Position numbers and translations under genes: made by a program. Under the pieces are notes generated by a model. That model worked only from the letters and a program-made list of their open reading frames with translations, made no database searches and was not told the origin of the DNA. This document shows, piece after piece, positions 44,065-52,742 of a stretch of DNA of 64,000 nucleotides. The DNA is from Halopenitus persicus (GTDB lineage: Archaea > Halobacteriota > Halobacteria > Halobacteriales > Haloferacaceae). The DNA lies in the NCBI RefSeq assembly GCF_900107205.1, contig NZ_FNPC01000002.1, positions 372,001-436,000 on the forward strand. The letters run 5' to 3'. Position 1 is the stretch's first letter. Each line of letters starts with the position of its first letter.

Positions 44065-45630
44065 TCAATCGGCCTCGCCGATGGCGACCTGCTGTGCGCG
44101 CTCTGCGATCTCGGCTTCCATATCCCGCATGAACTCGTCGACGGTGTTTCCCATCAGCAGCACCGGGTAGTCCTCCGCCAGCATCTCCTCCAAGACCACG
44201 CCGGCGTCCTCGTCCCGACCGTGCGTGGTCACCGGCACGTCCACGTTCGACGCGAACACGTCCGTGAACGCGCCGCCCGCCCTCGCCTGCCGGATCAGGT
44301 CCCGGTCCGCGAGCGTGTTCAGGTAGTTCGCGAACGAGGCGGTGCGGCTCCGCCGGTCGGCGCGGAGGTACACGAACGGGAGGACGTAGTTCTCGCCCGC
44401 AAGCGCCCGGCGGATCGCCTCCGTGCTCTCGATGTCGTTGATCTCCGCCCCGTTGAACACCTGGCCGCCGGGAACGTCGACCCACTTCGGCTGGATCGCG
44501 TCGAGATACTCGTTGAGTTGTTCCTCGGAAACCGGGTCCATATCCAACACTCGGAGGACGTCGTTGACCGCGTATACCGTTTCGGCACCGATCCGACCGC
44601 GTTGCTCCTCCGGGATGGAGACCTGCGTGAGCGTCCCGCCCGCCTGCTCGATCTCCGCGGCCATATACTCGTGAAGCACGGGATGGAGTTCCCCGCTCAC
44701 GACGTGCGTGTCCGGCGGGATCGTCCGTGCGAAGGCGCGAGCGATGTCACGTCGGGTCTTTCCGAGCGTGTCCTGGTGGTCCTGTCGAACGTTCGCCATC
44801 ACGACGACGTGGGGCTTGACGAACCGCTGGTTGAACAGCCGCGTCGTGTACTCGGTGATCCCCTGGTTCTCGAAGATGGCAACGTTCTCGGGGGTGTACG
44901 CGTCGAAGATCGGCGTGAACTCCCGCAGCACGTTGACGTTCTCGTACAGCGTCGTGTACGGCCCCGGCCGGTCGATCGGGATGACGTCGCCGTTCCGGAT
45001 GAGCGTCGGCTGGTTGCCCGTGATCTTCGTCAGCACGTCGTATCCACGTCGGTTGAACACGTCATCGAGCCGTTTGACCGTGGAGGACTTGCCGCGGATG
45101 CCGGAGACGACGATCCGGATCTCGGTGTTGTCGAGGAACTCCCGATGTCGCTTGCCCCGCGTGAGCAGCGACCACAATCGACTTCCGAGCGTTCCGCGGT
45201 CGACGGTAAACGGGTCCCACGTGACCGATTCGTCCCGCGCCCCGGTCAGGTAGATGGGCATCGCCCCGACCGCGAGTTCGCGAAATCGCCCTGCTGCATC
45301 GACGGCTCGATCCCGTTCCGTGTACGTGTAGCTCGGCACCGCAAGGGTCGTTTCGCCCTGCTCGAGCGACCACTGATAAACGTCGTTGGACGCCTCACCC
45401 CGGATCCGGATCCGGGACCGGTCGTGCTCCGTCGGGTCGACGGCGAACTCGAACTCCGACAGGTGTTCGACCTCCGCGACGGCATCCCGAACCGCATCGA
45501 TCGCGTCGCGCGCCTCGTGTGACGTCCCGTAGAGAGCCGGGCTCACCGCGAGCGGGACGTCGCCGTCGTAAAACTCCCAGGCCCAGCCGTCGGCCGTCGC
45601 GATCACCTCGAAGTGACCCTGTTCGATCAC
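44065..45630 (-). CDS. pgsB: Poly-gamma-glutamate synthase PgsB/CapB-like Mur ligase with N-terminal YegP-like repeats
   Basis: A 521-aa protein. Residues about 172-521 are a PgsB/CapB ligase: VVSGIRGKSSTVKRL (Walker A, GxxGKS at 177-182), ENQGITEYTTRLFNQRF, MANVRQDHQDTLGKTRRDIA and the terminal VLLMGNTVDEFMRDME are family blocks. PgsB activates the growing polyglutamate chain with ATP. Residues about 7-50 and 73-118 are two similar beta-beta-alpha units (AWEFYDGDVPLAVSPALYGTSHEARDAI; YQWSLEQGETTLAVPSYTYTERDRAV) resembling DUF1508/YegP domains, not a usual part of PgsB. Its start overlaps the pgsC stop by 4 nt. Confidence 0.88.
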   Translation of the reverse strand: MIEQGHFEVIATADGWAWEFYDGDVPLAVSPALYGTSHEARDAIDAVRDAVAEVEHLSEFEFAVDPTEHDRSRIRIRGEASNDVYQWSLEQGETTLAVPSYTYTERDRAVDAAGRFRELAVGAMPIYLTGARDESVTWDPFTVDRGTLGSRLWSLLTRGKRHREFLDNTEIRIVVSGIRGKSSTVKRLDDVFNRRGYDVLTKITGNQPTLIRNGDVIPIDRPGPYTTLYENVNVLREFTPIFDAYTPENVAIFENQGITEYTTRLFNQRFVKPHVVVMANVRQDHQDTLGKTRRDIARAFARTIPPDTHVVSGELHPVLHEYMAAEIEQAGGTLTQVSIPEEQRGRIGAETVYAVNDVLRVLDMDPVSEEQLNEYLDAIQPKWVDVPGGQVFNGAEINDIESTEAIRRALAGENYVLPFVYLRADRRSRTASFANYLNTLADRDLIRQARAGGAFTDVFASNVDVPVTTHGRDEDAGVVLEEMLAEDYPVLLMGNTVDEFMRDMEAEIAERAQQVAIGEAD

Positions 45631-46796
45631 GCCTCGTCACCGCCCGACAGGATCGACGCCTCGAAGACCGATTCCCGGTCCGGCAGATCGACCGTCCGAT
45701 GCTCGACGACCGCGACGCACAGCACGGTGCCGACCACCATCGCGATGATCGCCGGGACCCCGAACACCCGAGGAATCAGGGTCGGTCGAATCAAACTGAT
45801 GAGTTGTGTCGTGACCAATAACAGCAGGAACGCCCCGATCTGTAACGGGACGAAGAGCACGCGCTGTGCCGGTGCGGTCACGTGCCAGCTGTAGGCGTTC
45901 ACGCCGGCCAGGATCGCGACGAAGTACGCCGACAGGCCGCGCGTGATCGGCAGCGAGAGCGCGAGCGGCACGACGGCGACGAGCGCCGTGGCGGTCGCGA
46001 CGGAGATCAACACGCGCCCGTACAGCAGGGTCACGTAGTGGACGGTTTTGAGGCCCAGATACGCGACGAGCAACACGGCGAGATACAACACGAGCAACCA
46101 CGTGTTGGCGAGCGCGTAGATGGCCAACAGCGCCATCGCCACCAGCCCCGTTCGAATCCCGTACCGACTTCGGATACGCTCGGAGAGCACGACGCCGATC
46201 AGAAACACGACGACGGCGATCGGCCGTGCCAGGATCGTCCGGTCCAACTGTTCGGCGACGACGGCGTTTTTATAAACTGCCACGTCGGCCGTCGCGCTGT
46301 AGAGGACCGGCTCGGTGGCGGTGCCGAGCGTCCCGACGAGCGATGGCGACACGAGTGACCAGCCGACGGCGATCAGGCCCACGAGCAGACCGGCGGTCGT
46401 CAGAAGGTCCCACTTCCGATACTGCGACTTGATCTGATGGTAGTTGTACGCGGCGAGTCCGGGAAGGATGCTGCCGATGAAGACCACGCTGCGGAGCGAT
46501 TCCGGGAGCACCGACCAGATGGCGAGCAGAAGGACGAGCGGAACGCCGCTGCCGATGGCCATCGCCACCAGGAGTTCGTCGCGTCCGTAGATGAGCGTCC
46601 GCCGTTTGACGACGGACAGCCCGAGGTATGCGAGACACGTGCTGAGCAGAAAGATCGGCAACATCAGCGCGTTCTTCAGGGTGTACACTGCCAACACCGG
46701 GATCGCGATCGTTCCTCCCGTTCGGTAGCCGAACAGTTGCGTGATGACCCCGACCGCGAGCACGCCGAGCGCGGTGACGGTGACGGCGACGATCAT
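45627..46796 (-). CDS. pgsC: PgsC/CapC-like membrane protein, internally duplicated
   Basis: A 389-aa protein with about 10-12 helices, more than twice the ~150 aa of Bacillus PgsC. Its two halves align with each other: GYRTG (23-27) with GIRTG (213-217), AYLGLSVVKRRTLIYGR (56-72) with AYLGLKTVHYVTLLYGR (245-261), and LPGLAAYNYH (111-120) with LAGVNAYSWH (296-305). PgsC anchors the synthase and is thought to take part in polymer export. First gene of a two-gene unit with pgsB; no PgsA/CapA-type gene is next to it. Confidence 0.88.
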   Translation of the reverse strand: MIVAVTVTALGVLAVGVITQLFGYRTGGTIAIPVLAVYTLKNALMLPIFLLSTCLAYLGLSVVKRRTLIYGRDELLVAMAIGSGVPLVLLLAIWSVLPESLRSVVFIGSILPGLAAYNYHQIKSQYRKWDLLTTAGLLVGLIAVGWSLVSPSLVGTLGTATEPVLYSATADVAVYKNAVVAEQLDRTILARPIAVVVFLIGVVLSERIRSRYGIRTGLVAMALLAIYALANTWLLVLYLAVLLVAYLGLKTVHYVTLLYGRVLISVATATALVAVVPLALSLPITRGLSAYFVAILAGVNAYSWHVTAPAQRVLFVPLQIGAFLLLLVTTQLISLIRPTLIPRVFGVPAIIAMVVGTVLCVAVVEHRTVDLPDRESVFEASILSGGDEA

Positions 46797-46960
46797 TTAA
46801 AAACCAGCTGTCTACCGGCGCGTTCCGGTGGCTCTCATATATCAGTTGTGACTACCACGAGTGATGGGAAGCCAGGACGAAACGCCGTGTTGCGAACGCT
46901 GAACGCACGACGCGACCTGCGTTCGAAGAATGAACTCACGTCGAGAAACTTGGTCGCTCC

Positions 46961-47020
46961 GATGGACTCGCGGGGGTCCCGCGAGCGACCGCAGGGAGCG
47001 AACGGGACCACGCGAGGGAA
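46961..47020. repeat. 60-bp direct repeat, copy 1
   Basis: 58 of 60 bases match 47351-47410. The unit begins with the last bases of the tRNA-Ala gene (GGACTCGCGGGG in plus-strand sense). A separate 24-bp exact match links 46952-46975 to 47156-47179, which spans the 3' end of tRNA-Ala. Confidence 0.88.
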
Positions 47021-47041
47021 TGAGGCGAGCGAAGCGAGCCG

Positions 47042-47135
47042 AATGGACTCGCGGGGATTTGAACCAGAACCAGTCGGTCACCCTCGCTTCGCTCGGGTGC
47101 TGCGACTGGTAGGGTTCAAATCCGACTCGACCATT
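47042..47135. repeat. Inverted repeat built from tRNA 3'-end sequence
   Basis: Left arm 47042-47076 and right arm 47103-47135 are imperfect reverse complements, each containing a T-arm-like GGATTTGAACC/GGTTCAAATCC core and an ATGGACTCG/CGACCATT-type end. Neither arm folds into a complete tRNA. The loop holds a further GC palindrome-like segment. Confidence 0.75.
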
Positions 47136-47166
47136 CTCGCTCCCTCGTAGAACTCGGTCGCTCCGA

Positions 47167-47238
47167 TGGACTCGCGGGGATTTGAACCCCGGGCCTCTTC
47201 CTTGCGAAGGAAGCGATCTGCCACTGATCTACGAGCCC
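47167..47238 (-). tRNA. tRNA-Ala(CGC)
   Basis: A 72-nt complete cloverleaf: acceptor GGGCTCG/CGAGTCC with the G3-U70 pair that defines alanine tRNAs, D-stem GATC/GATC, anticodon stem CTTCC/GGAAG with loop TTCGCAA (anticodon CGC), T-stem CGGGG/CCCCG with loop TTCAAAT, discriminator A. CCA is not encoded. It lies between pgsC and rps10 on the same strand as both. Confidence 0.95.
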
Positions 47239-47350
47239 GCCGACATCAATACCCAACCGACCGCCGTACTTGTACCTTACTTTTCGCGGGCTCCGTGGTA
47301 CGAGCCACCGGTCGCTGGTTCGACGGGGACGCCGTCACCGTCTCGATCGC

Positions 47351-47410
47351 GATGGACTCGCGGGGGTCCCGCGAGCGACCGCAGGGAGCGAGGGGGACCA
47401 CGCGAGGGAA
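47351..47410. repeat. 60-bp direct repeat, copy 2
   Basis: The second copy of the unit at 46961-47020, with two substitutions. Similarity continues weakly to about 47430, where it joins the tRNA-like pseudogene. It again starts with tRNA-Ala 3'-end sequence. Confidence 0.88.
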
Positions 47411-47435
47411 CGGGGCGAACGACGTGAGCCTCGTT

Positions 47436-47503
47436 CCCTCGCGGGGATTTGAACCCCGGTCCTCTTCCTTACGAAAGAATCGTCACTGATCCTGCAGCTG
47501 ATC
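47436..47503 (-). pseudogene. Degenerate tRNA-like sequence
   Basis: It shares the intact T-arm (CGGGGTTCAAATCCCCG), AAGGAAGAGG and GATCAGTG segments with tRNA-Ala(CGC), but has lost about four bases in the D-arm, has a loop reading TTCGTAA, and its acceptor arms do not pair. Probably a decayed copy of the alanine tRNA. Confidence 0.75.
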
Positions 47504-47509
47504 GACGCG

Positions 47510-47514
47510 AAAAA
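47510..47514 (-). terminator. T5 run downstream of tuf-rps10
   Basis: Five T residues (minus strand) about 38 nt after the rps10 stop codon; a likely archaeal oligo-T terminator for the tuf-rps10 transcript. Confidence 0.4.
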
Positions 47515-47551
47515 CGAAGGAAACTGCGGTGCGCGAGAATGCGCCCTAGCG

Positions 47552-47860
47552 CTAGTCCTCGAGTACGATCTCGATGCTGACGTCGTTCGGCACCTGGATG
47601 CGCATCAGCTGGCGAAGCGCCCGCTCGTCCGCGTCGATGTCGATCAGACGCTTGTGAACGCGCATTTCCCAGTGTTCCCACGTCGCCGTGCCTTCTCCGT
47701 CCGGCGACTTTCGGGACGGGATCTCCAGCGTCTTCGTCGGCAGCGGGATCGGGCCCGACAGGGAGACTCCCGTCGAGTCCGCGATCTCGCGGACGTCGTC
47801 GCAGATGTCGTCGAGGTCCTCGGGGCGGGTGCCGGCGAGGCGGACGCGTGCCTGCTGCAT
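47552..47860 (-). CDS. rps10: 30S ribosomal protein S10
   Basis: A 102-aa S10 protein. [45 protein letters not shown] and [26 protein letters not shown] are standard archaeal blocks. It begins 3 nt after tuf ends, the conserved tuf-rps10 order of archaea. It is part of the 30S head. Confidence 0.97.
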   Translation of the reverse strand: MQQARVRLAGTRPEDLDDICDDVREIADSTGVSLSGPIPLPTKTLEIPSRKSPDGEGTATWEHWEMRVHKRLIDIDADERALRQLMRIQVPNDVSIEIVLED

Positions 47861-47863
47861 CGA

Positions 47864-49129
47864 TTATCGCTCGGTGACGCTGAGCACCTTGCCGGCAGCG
47901 ATGGTCTGACCCATGTCGCGGATCGCGAAGCTGCCGAGCTCCGGAATCTCGCCGGACGGCTCGATGCTGAGGGGCTTTTGCGGGCGCACGGTGACGACTG
48001 CGGCGTCGCCGGACTTGATGAAGTCCGGGTTCTCCTCGGCGACCTCACCCGAGGACGGGTCGATCTTCTGGTCGATCGACTCGATCGTACACGCGACCTG
48101 CGCCGTGTGGGCGTGGAAGACCGGCGTGTAGCCGGCGGTGATGACGCTCGGGTGCTGCATCACGACGACCTGGGCCTGGAAGGTCTCGGCGACCGTCGGC
48201 GGGTCGTCCGCGGGACCACAGACGTCGCCGCGGCGGATGTCGTCCTTGCCGATGCCGCGGACGTTGAACCCGACGTTGTCGCCGGGCTCGGCCTTCGGCA
48301 CTTCCTCGTGGTGCATCTCGACCGTCTTCACCTCGCCGCCGACGTCCGACGGCTGGAAGGAGACGTTGTCGCCCGTGTTGAGGACGCCCGTCTCGATACG
48401 TCCGACCGGGACGGTCCCGATGCCGGAGATCGTGTAGACGTCCTGGATCGGGAGCCGCAGCGGCGCGTCCGTCGGCGGCTCGGACTCCGGCAGGCTGTTG
48501 AGTGCCTCCAGGAGGATCTCGCCGTCGTACCAGTCCGTGTTCTCGGACTCGTCGGCGATGTTGTCGCCCTCGAACGCCGAGATCGGGATGTACTTGGCGT
48601 CGTCCGCGTTGAAGCGGACCTGGTTGAGGAGGTCCTGAACCTCGGACTTGACCTCCTCGTACTTGGACTCCTCGTAGTCGACGAGGTCCATCTTGTTCAC
48701 GCCGATGATGAGCTCGTTGATGCCCAGCGTGCGGGCCAGGAAGACGTGCTCGCGCGTCTGGGGCGCGACGCCGTCGTCAGCCGCGACGACGAGGACGGCG
48801 TTGTCGGCCTGGGAGGCGCCCGTGATCATGTTCTTCACGAAGTCACGGTGGCCCGGACAGTCGACGATGGTGAAGTAGTACTCGTCGGTGTCGAACTCCT
48901 GGTGGGCGATGTCGATCGTGACGCCACGCTCGCGCTCCTCGGCGAGGTTGTCCATCACGTAGGCGAACTCGAACCCGCCCTTGCCCTTCTCTTCGGCTTC
49001 CTCGCGGTGCTGCTCGATGACGTGCTCGGGGACGCTCCCCGTCTCGTAGAGGAGTCGGCCCACGAGCGTACTCTTGCCGTGGTCGACGTGGCCGATAATG
49101 GCCAGATTCTGGTGCGGTTTGTCACTCAT
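47864..49129 (-). CDS. tuf: Translation elongation factor EF-1alpha
   Basis: A 421-aa GTPase that delivers aminoacyl-tRNA. G1 GHVDHGKST (about 13-21), G3 DCPGH, G4 NKMD, and domain II/III blocks ending in [15 protein letters not shown]. Length and acidity fit haloarchaeal EF-1alpha. The start [18 protein letters not shown] is well supported; a TTTTAGT box on the minus strand (about 49183-49190) implies a ~30-nt leader. Confidence 0.98.
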   Translation of the reverse strand: MSDKPHQNLAIIGHVDHGKSTLVGRLLYETGSVPEHVIEQHREEAEEKGKGGFEFAYVMDNLAEERERGVTIDIAHQEFDTDEYYFTIVDCPGHRDFVKNMITGASQADNAVLVVAADDGVAPQTREHVFLARTLGINELIIGVNKMDLVDYEESKYEEVKSEVQDLLNQVRFNADDAKYIPISAFEGDNIADESENTDWYDGEILLEALNSLPESEPPTDAPLRLPIQDVYTISGIGTVPVGRIETGVLNTGDNVSFQPSDVGGEVKTVEMHHEEVPKAEPGDNVGFNVRGIGKDDIRRGDVCGPADDPPTVAETFQAQVVVMQHPSVITAGYTPVFHAHTAQVACTIESIDQKIDPSSGEVAEENPDFIKSGDAAVVTVRPQKPLSIEPSGEIPELGSFAIRDMGQTIAAGKVLSVTER

Positions 49130-49315
49130 GGGGTAATCACGCGCTAAGGCGCTCTGTGAGGATGTTTTCGGGAGATTCCACTAAAACGGTTTCGATACGG
49201 ACTACGGTCGATCTGACGCCGTCTGGCGGTTTGTGCCGAGTTGGCATATGGGTCGATCGTGGCCTCTCGCGATCGTATGCCTCGAGACCGCGTCAGCGTC
49301 CGCGACGGGGACGGG

Positions 49316-50203
49316 CTAGGCGGACCGGAACGGCTCGAGGGCGTCGGCTTCGAACGGAACGCGCTCCCCGGACCGGTCGAAGCAGCCGTACTCGGTGACG
49401 CCCTCGATGCTCGGCGTGTCGTCGCTGAGCAGGGTGTGTTCGATGCGGACCGCACGGTCGTCGACCGCGCGGACGTCCGACTCGACCCGCAGCGTGGACT
49501 CGACGGGCACCGGCGAGGTGAACTCCCAGCGCCAGTCCGCCAGCCGGAACGGCTGTCGCGCCCCGCTCAATGCGGCGCGGCTCGTCCCCGCGTCCTCGAG
49601 GAACGCCTCGAGCGCGGCGTCCGCGAAGCTCGGGTACTCCTCGAAGTACGCCAGCTCCGAGCCCTCGATGTGGGGACTCCGGATCGGGAACGACGCGCTG
49701 AAGGTCGGGAGCGCGTCCCCCGTCTCGGCCGCGGCTCCGTCTTCGCCCCCGGCCCCGTCGGCTTTCATTCGCGGCGCATCCGGTCCGACGGCCGGATCTC
49801 GGTCGACGAGACGGTCCGCGAAGGCCTCCCGCGTCGCGTCCGGCAGATCGAGCGCGCCGCCCTCGGGCGCGATCGTGACGTGCGTGATCCGCCCGGTCGC
49901 CACCGCCTCGCCGTCGCCGTCGGTCATCTCGTAGACGAGCTCGACGCTCGAGTCGCCGACGTCGACGGGGACGGTCTCGACCGAGACCGTGTCCTCGAAG
50001 GTCGGATAGCGGTGGACCGAGGTGCTGGCCACGACGGGTGCGTAGGGGATCCCGTCGGCCGCGACGATGTCCTGGAATCGGTGCCCCAGGGCGTCGGTGA
50101 TCTCCTGGGTCGAGATCAGCTCCCAATCGAAGAACAGGGAGCCGTGGACGAGCGGTCCGGCCAGTTCGCCGAAGCGGATCGGATGTGAGTCGATCGTTTG
50201 CAC
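49316..50203 (-). CDS. Tandem hot-dog-fold thioesterase-like protein
   Basis: A 295-aa protein with two hot-dog domains: about 1-130 (FDWELISTQEITDALGHRFQDIVAADGIPYAPVVASTSVHRYPTF) and about 165-290 (a second HIEGSELAYFEEY...SFADAALEAFLEDAG block). The linker is acidic. Double hot-dog proteins are usually acyl-CoA thioesterases with one active site per pair. It sits between tuf and fusA on the same strand, but with 112- and 166-nt flanking gaps, so it may be its own transcript. Substrate unknown. Confidence 0.78.
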   Translation of the reverse strand: MQTIDSHPIRFGELAGPLVHGSLFFDWELISTQEITDALGHRFQDIVAADGIPYAPVVASTSVHRYPTFEDTVSVETVPVDVGDSSVELVYEMTDGDGEAVATGRITHVTIAPEGGALDLPDATREAFADRLVDRDPAVGPDAPRMKADGAGGEDGAAAETGDALPTFSASFPIRSPHIEGSELAYFEEYPSFADAALEAFLEDAGTSRAALSGARQPFRLADWRWEFTSPVPVESTLRVESDVRAVDDRAVRIEHTLLSDDTPSIEGVTEYGCFDRSGERVPFEADALEPFRSA

Positions 50204-50369
50204 GCTCGGGGGAACGCGGCCGATCCACTACAGCGTTTAGGTTCCGGCGTGGATCGGCTCGCCTGGCTGAACGGCTGGATGCCGAACAGCGTGAATCCGA
50301 GCGGAAGCGGAGCGGCGGCCGACCGGGAACGGAGGAAGAACGAAACGGATCGGGACGACGGGGTCGTCG

Positions 50370-52559
50370 CTAGATGTAGTCGATCGACTGCGGCAGCTCG
50401 AGCTTCATTCCCTTGCGCTCGCGGATCTCCATGATCTTCTCACGCTGGAGGTTGTCGGCGAGCACGCGGAAGCCGGCGTTCTCCGTGTTCCAGGAGGCGC
50501 GGCCCTCGGTGGCCGAACGAATGTCGCTCGAGAAGCCGATCATCTCCTCGACCGGCGCGATCCCTTCGACGACCATCAGGTCGCCCTCCTGGTACATGTC
50601 GTCGACGCGGCCACGGCGGCCCTGGATCTCGCCGGAGGCGGCGCCCATGTGCTCGGAGGGAACGTCGATGCGGACGTCCTGGATCGGCTCGAGCAGGCGA
50701 ACCTCGCCGTCGATGAGCGCGCGGTGGACCGCGTCACGGACCGCCGGAATGACCTGGGCGGGACCGCGGTGGATCGTGTCCTCGTGGAGCTTGGCGTCGT
50801 GCAGGCGGAACAGCGCGCCCTGGACCGGTTCGGCGGCGAGCGGGCCGTCGTCGAGGGCCTCCTGGAGCCCCTCGAGAACGAGCTCCATCGTCTCGTTGAG
50901 GTGCTGGATACCCTTCGTGTCGTCGATGAGGATGTTGGTCCGGTGGATGTCCTCGACGTTCTGGGAGGTGTCCTTGTCCATTCCGGCCTCCTGCAGCGCC
51001 TCGCGGCGCTCCAGTTCGGGCATATCCATCGAAACCTCGCCGAGCTGGATCGCGTCGACGATCTCCTGGTCCATCGGCTCGACGGTGATGTAGAACTTGT
51101 TGTGGCGGTTCGGCGACTGCCCCTCGACCTCGCGGGACTCCTCCTGGGGCTGTTCGCGGTAGACGACGATCGGTTCGCCGGTGATGACCGGGATGCCCTG
51201 ATTGTCGCGGATCCGTTGGGTGATGACCTCGAGGTGCAGCTCGCCCTGTCCGCTGATCAGGTGCTCGCCGGTGTCCTCGTTGATCTCGATCTGGATGGTC
51301 GGGTCCTCCTTGGCGACCTGCTGGAGCGTCTCGATGAGCTTCGGCAGGTCGTCCATGTTCTTCGCCTCGACGGACTTCGTGATGACCGGCTCGGAGATGT
51401 GCTCGATCGACTCGAACGGCGTCATCTCCACGGAGGAGACGGTCGAACCGGCGATCGCGTCACGCAGGCCGGTGACCGAGGCGATGTTCCCGGCGGGGAC
51501 GCGTTCCACTTCCTCGCGTTCCGATCCCATGAAGAGGCCGACGCTCTGGAGCCGGTTCTTGCCGGCCGTTCCGGAGACGTACAGCTCCTGTCCCTTCTCG
51601 AGGGTGCCGGAGAAGACGCGGCCGGTCGCGATCTCGCCGGCGTGCGGGTCCATCGAGATGTCGGTGACCATGAAGACGACCTCGCCGTCCTCGTCGACGA
51701 GCTGCATCGACTCCGCGAGCTCGGAGTCAGGGTCGCCGCGCCAGATGCGCGGGACACGGCGGGGCTGGGCGTCGACCGGGTTCGGGAAGTGCTCACAGAC
51801 CATGTCGAGCACGACGTCCGACAGCGGCGTGCGCTCGTGGAGTTCCTCGCGTTTGTCGGCGCGCTCCAGGTCGATGATGTCGCCGAAGTCCATTCCGGTC
51901 CGCTGCATCGAGGGCATCGAGACGCCCCACTTGTACAGCGCGGAGCCGAAGCCGACGGTCCCGTCCTCGACGGAGACCGTCCAGTCCTCCGGGATGTCGT
52001 CCATGTTCTCCGCCATCCCGCGGATGAGCTCGTTGACGTCGCTGATGACCGCGAGCAGGCGCTCCTGCATCTCCTGGGGACCCTCCTGGAGCTCTGAGAT
52101 GAGGCGGTCGACCTTGTTGATGAACAGGGTCGGCTTGACGCCCTCACGGAGGGCCTGCCGAAGCACCGTCTCCGTCTGCGGCATCGCGCCCTCGACGGCG
52201 TCGACGACCACCAGCGCGCCGTCGACCGCGCGCATCGCGCGGGTGACGTCGCCGCCGAAGTCGACGTGACCCGGCGTGTCGATGAGGTTGATGAGGTGGT
52301 TGGTGTCGTCGTACTCGTGGGTCATCGAGACGTTCGCCGCGTCGATCGTGATCCCGCGTTCCTGTTCGTCCTCCTTCGTGTCCATCGCGAGCTGCTCGCC
52401 CGCGGTGTCCTCGGAGATCATCCCCGCTCCGGCGAGGAGGTTGTCCGAGAGCGTCGTCTTGCCGTGGTCGACGTGAGCGGCGATGGCGATGTTCCGGATG
52501 TGCTCCGGGTTGTCCATCAGCCGTTCACATTCCTGGACGATTTTCTTGCGTCGGCCCAT
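50370..52559 (-). CDS. fusA: Translation elongation factor EF-2
   Basis: A 729-aa translocase GTPase. G1 [15 protein letters not shown]2 ERGIT, G3 [11 protein letters not shown]4 NKVDR; domain IV contains the loop with a conserved His that is converted to diphthamide in archaea ([14 protein letters not shown] region near 600). Typical archaeal length. The start [15 protein letters not shown] is the usual N-terminus; a short upstream extension in frame is rejected. CTTTTGA about 27 nt upstream may be the TATA element. Confidence 0.97.
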   Translation of the reverse strand: MGRRKKIVQECERLMDNPEHIRNIAIAAHVDHGKTTLSDNLLAGAGMISEDTAGEQLAMDTKEDEQERGITIDAANVSMTHEYDDTNHLINLIDTPGHVDFGGDVTRAMRAVDGALVVVDAVEGAMPQTETVLRQALREGVKPTLFINKVDRLISELQEGPQEMQERLLAVISDVNELIRGMAENMDDIPEDWTVSVEDGTVGFGSALYKWGVSMPSMQRTGMDFGDIIDLERADKREELHERTPLSDVVLDMVCEHFPNPVDAQPRRVPRIWRGDPDSELAESMQLVDEDGEVVFMVTDISMDPHAGEIATGRVFSGTLEKGQELYVSGTAGKNRLQSVGLFMGSEREEVERVPAGNIASVTGLRDAIAGSTVSSVEMTPFESIEHISEPVITKSVEAKNMDDLPKLIETLQQVAKEDPTIQIEINEDTGEHLISGQGELHLEVITQRIRDNQGIPVITGEPIVVYREQPQEESREVEGQSPNRHNKFYITVEPMDQEIVDAIQLGEVSMDMPELERREALQEAGMDKDTSQNVEDIHRTNILIDDTKGIQHLNETMELVLEGLQEALDDGPLAAEPVQGALFRLHDAKLHEDTIHRGPAQVIPAVRDAVHRALIDGEVRLLEPIQDVRIDVPSEHMGAASGEIQGRRGRVDDMYQEGDLMVVEGIAPVEEMIGFSSDIRSATEGRASWNTENAGFRVLADNLQREKIMEIRERKGMKLELPQSIDYI

Positions 52560-52742
52560 TATGATGCGTTGTACCGCCAGCGGGGTCAAAAGGGTAGTGT
52601 TTCACGCCGGCCGGAGACGGGCGTCTCGGCCCGTTTCGGCACGTTTCGTGTTGATCCGACTCACAGCCGGGTGGACCGATCGTCCGTCGCGGACCGGATC
52701 CACGAAAGCGCTTTAGGGCGGTAGACCGTGGTACTGATAGCC

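Noticed and set aside
46437-47489. Several plus-strand ORFs through the tRNA-Ala region (MDSRG... starts)
   Set aside because: They are read-through of repeated tRNA 3' ends (ATGGACTCGCGGG) and repeats, not proteins.
50198-50434. 78-codon plus-strand ORF upstream of fusA's stop region
   Set aside because: Overlaps the fusA 3' end, has no motif, and its composition is that of intergenic sequence.
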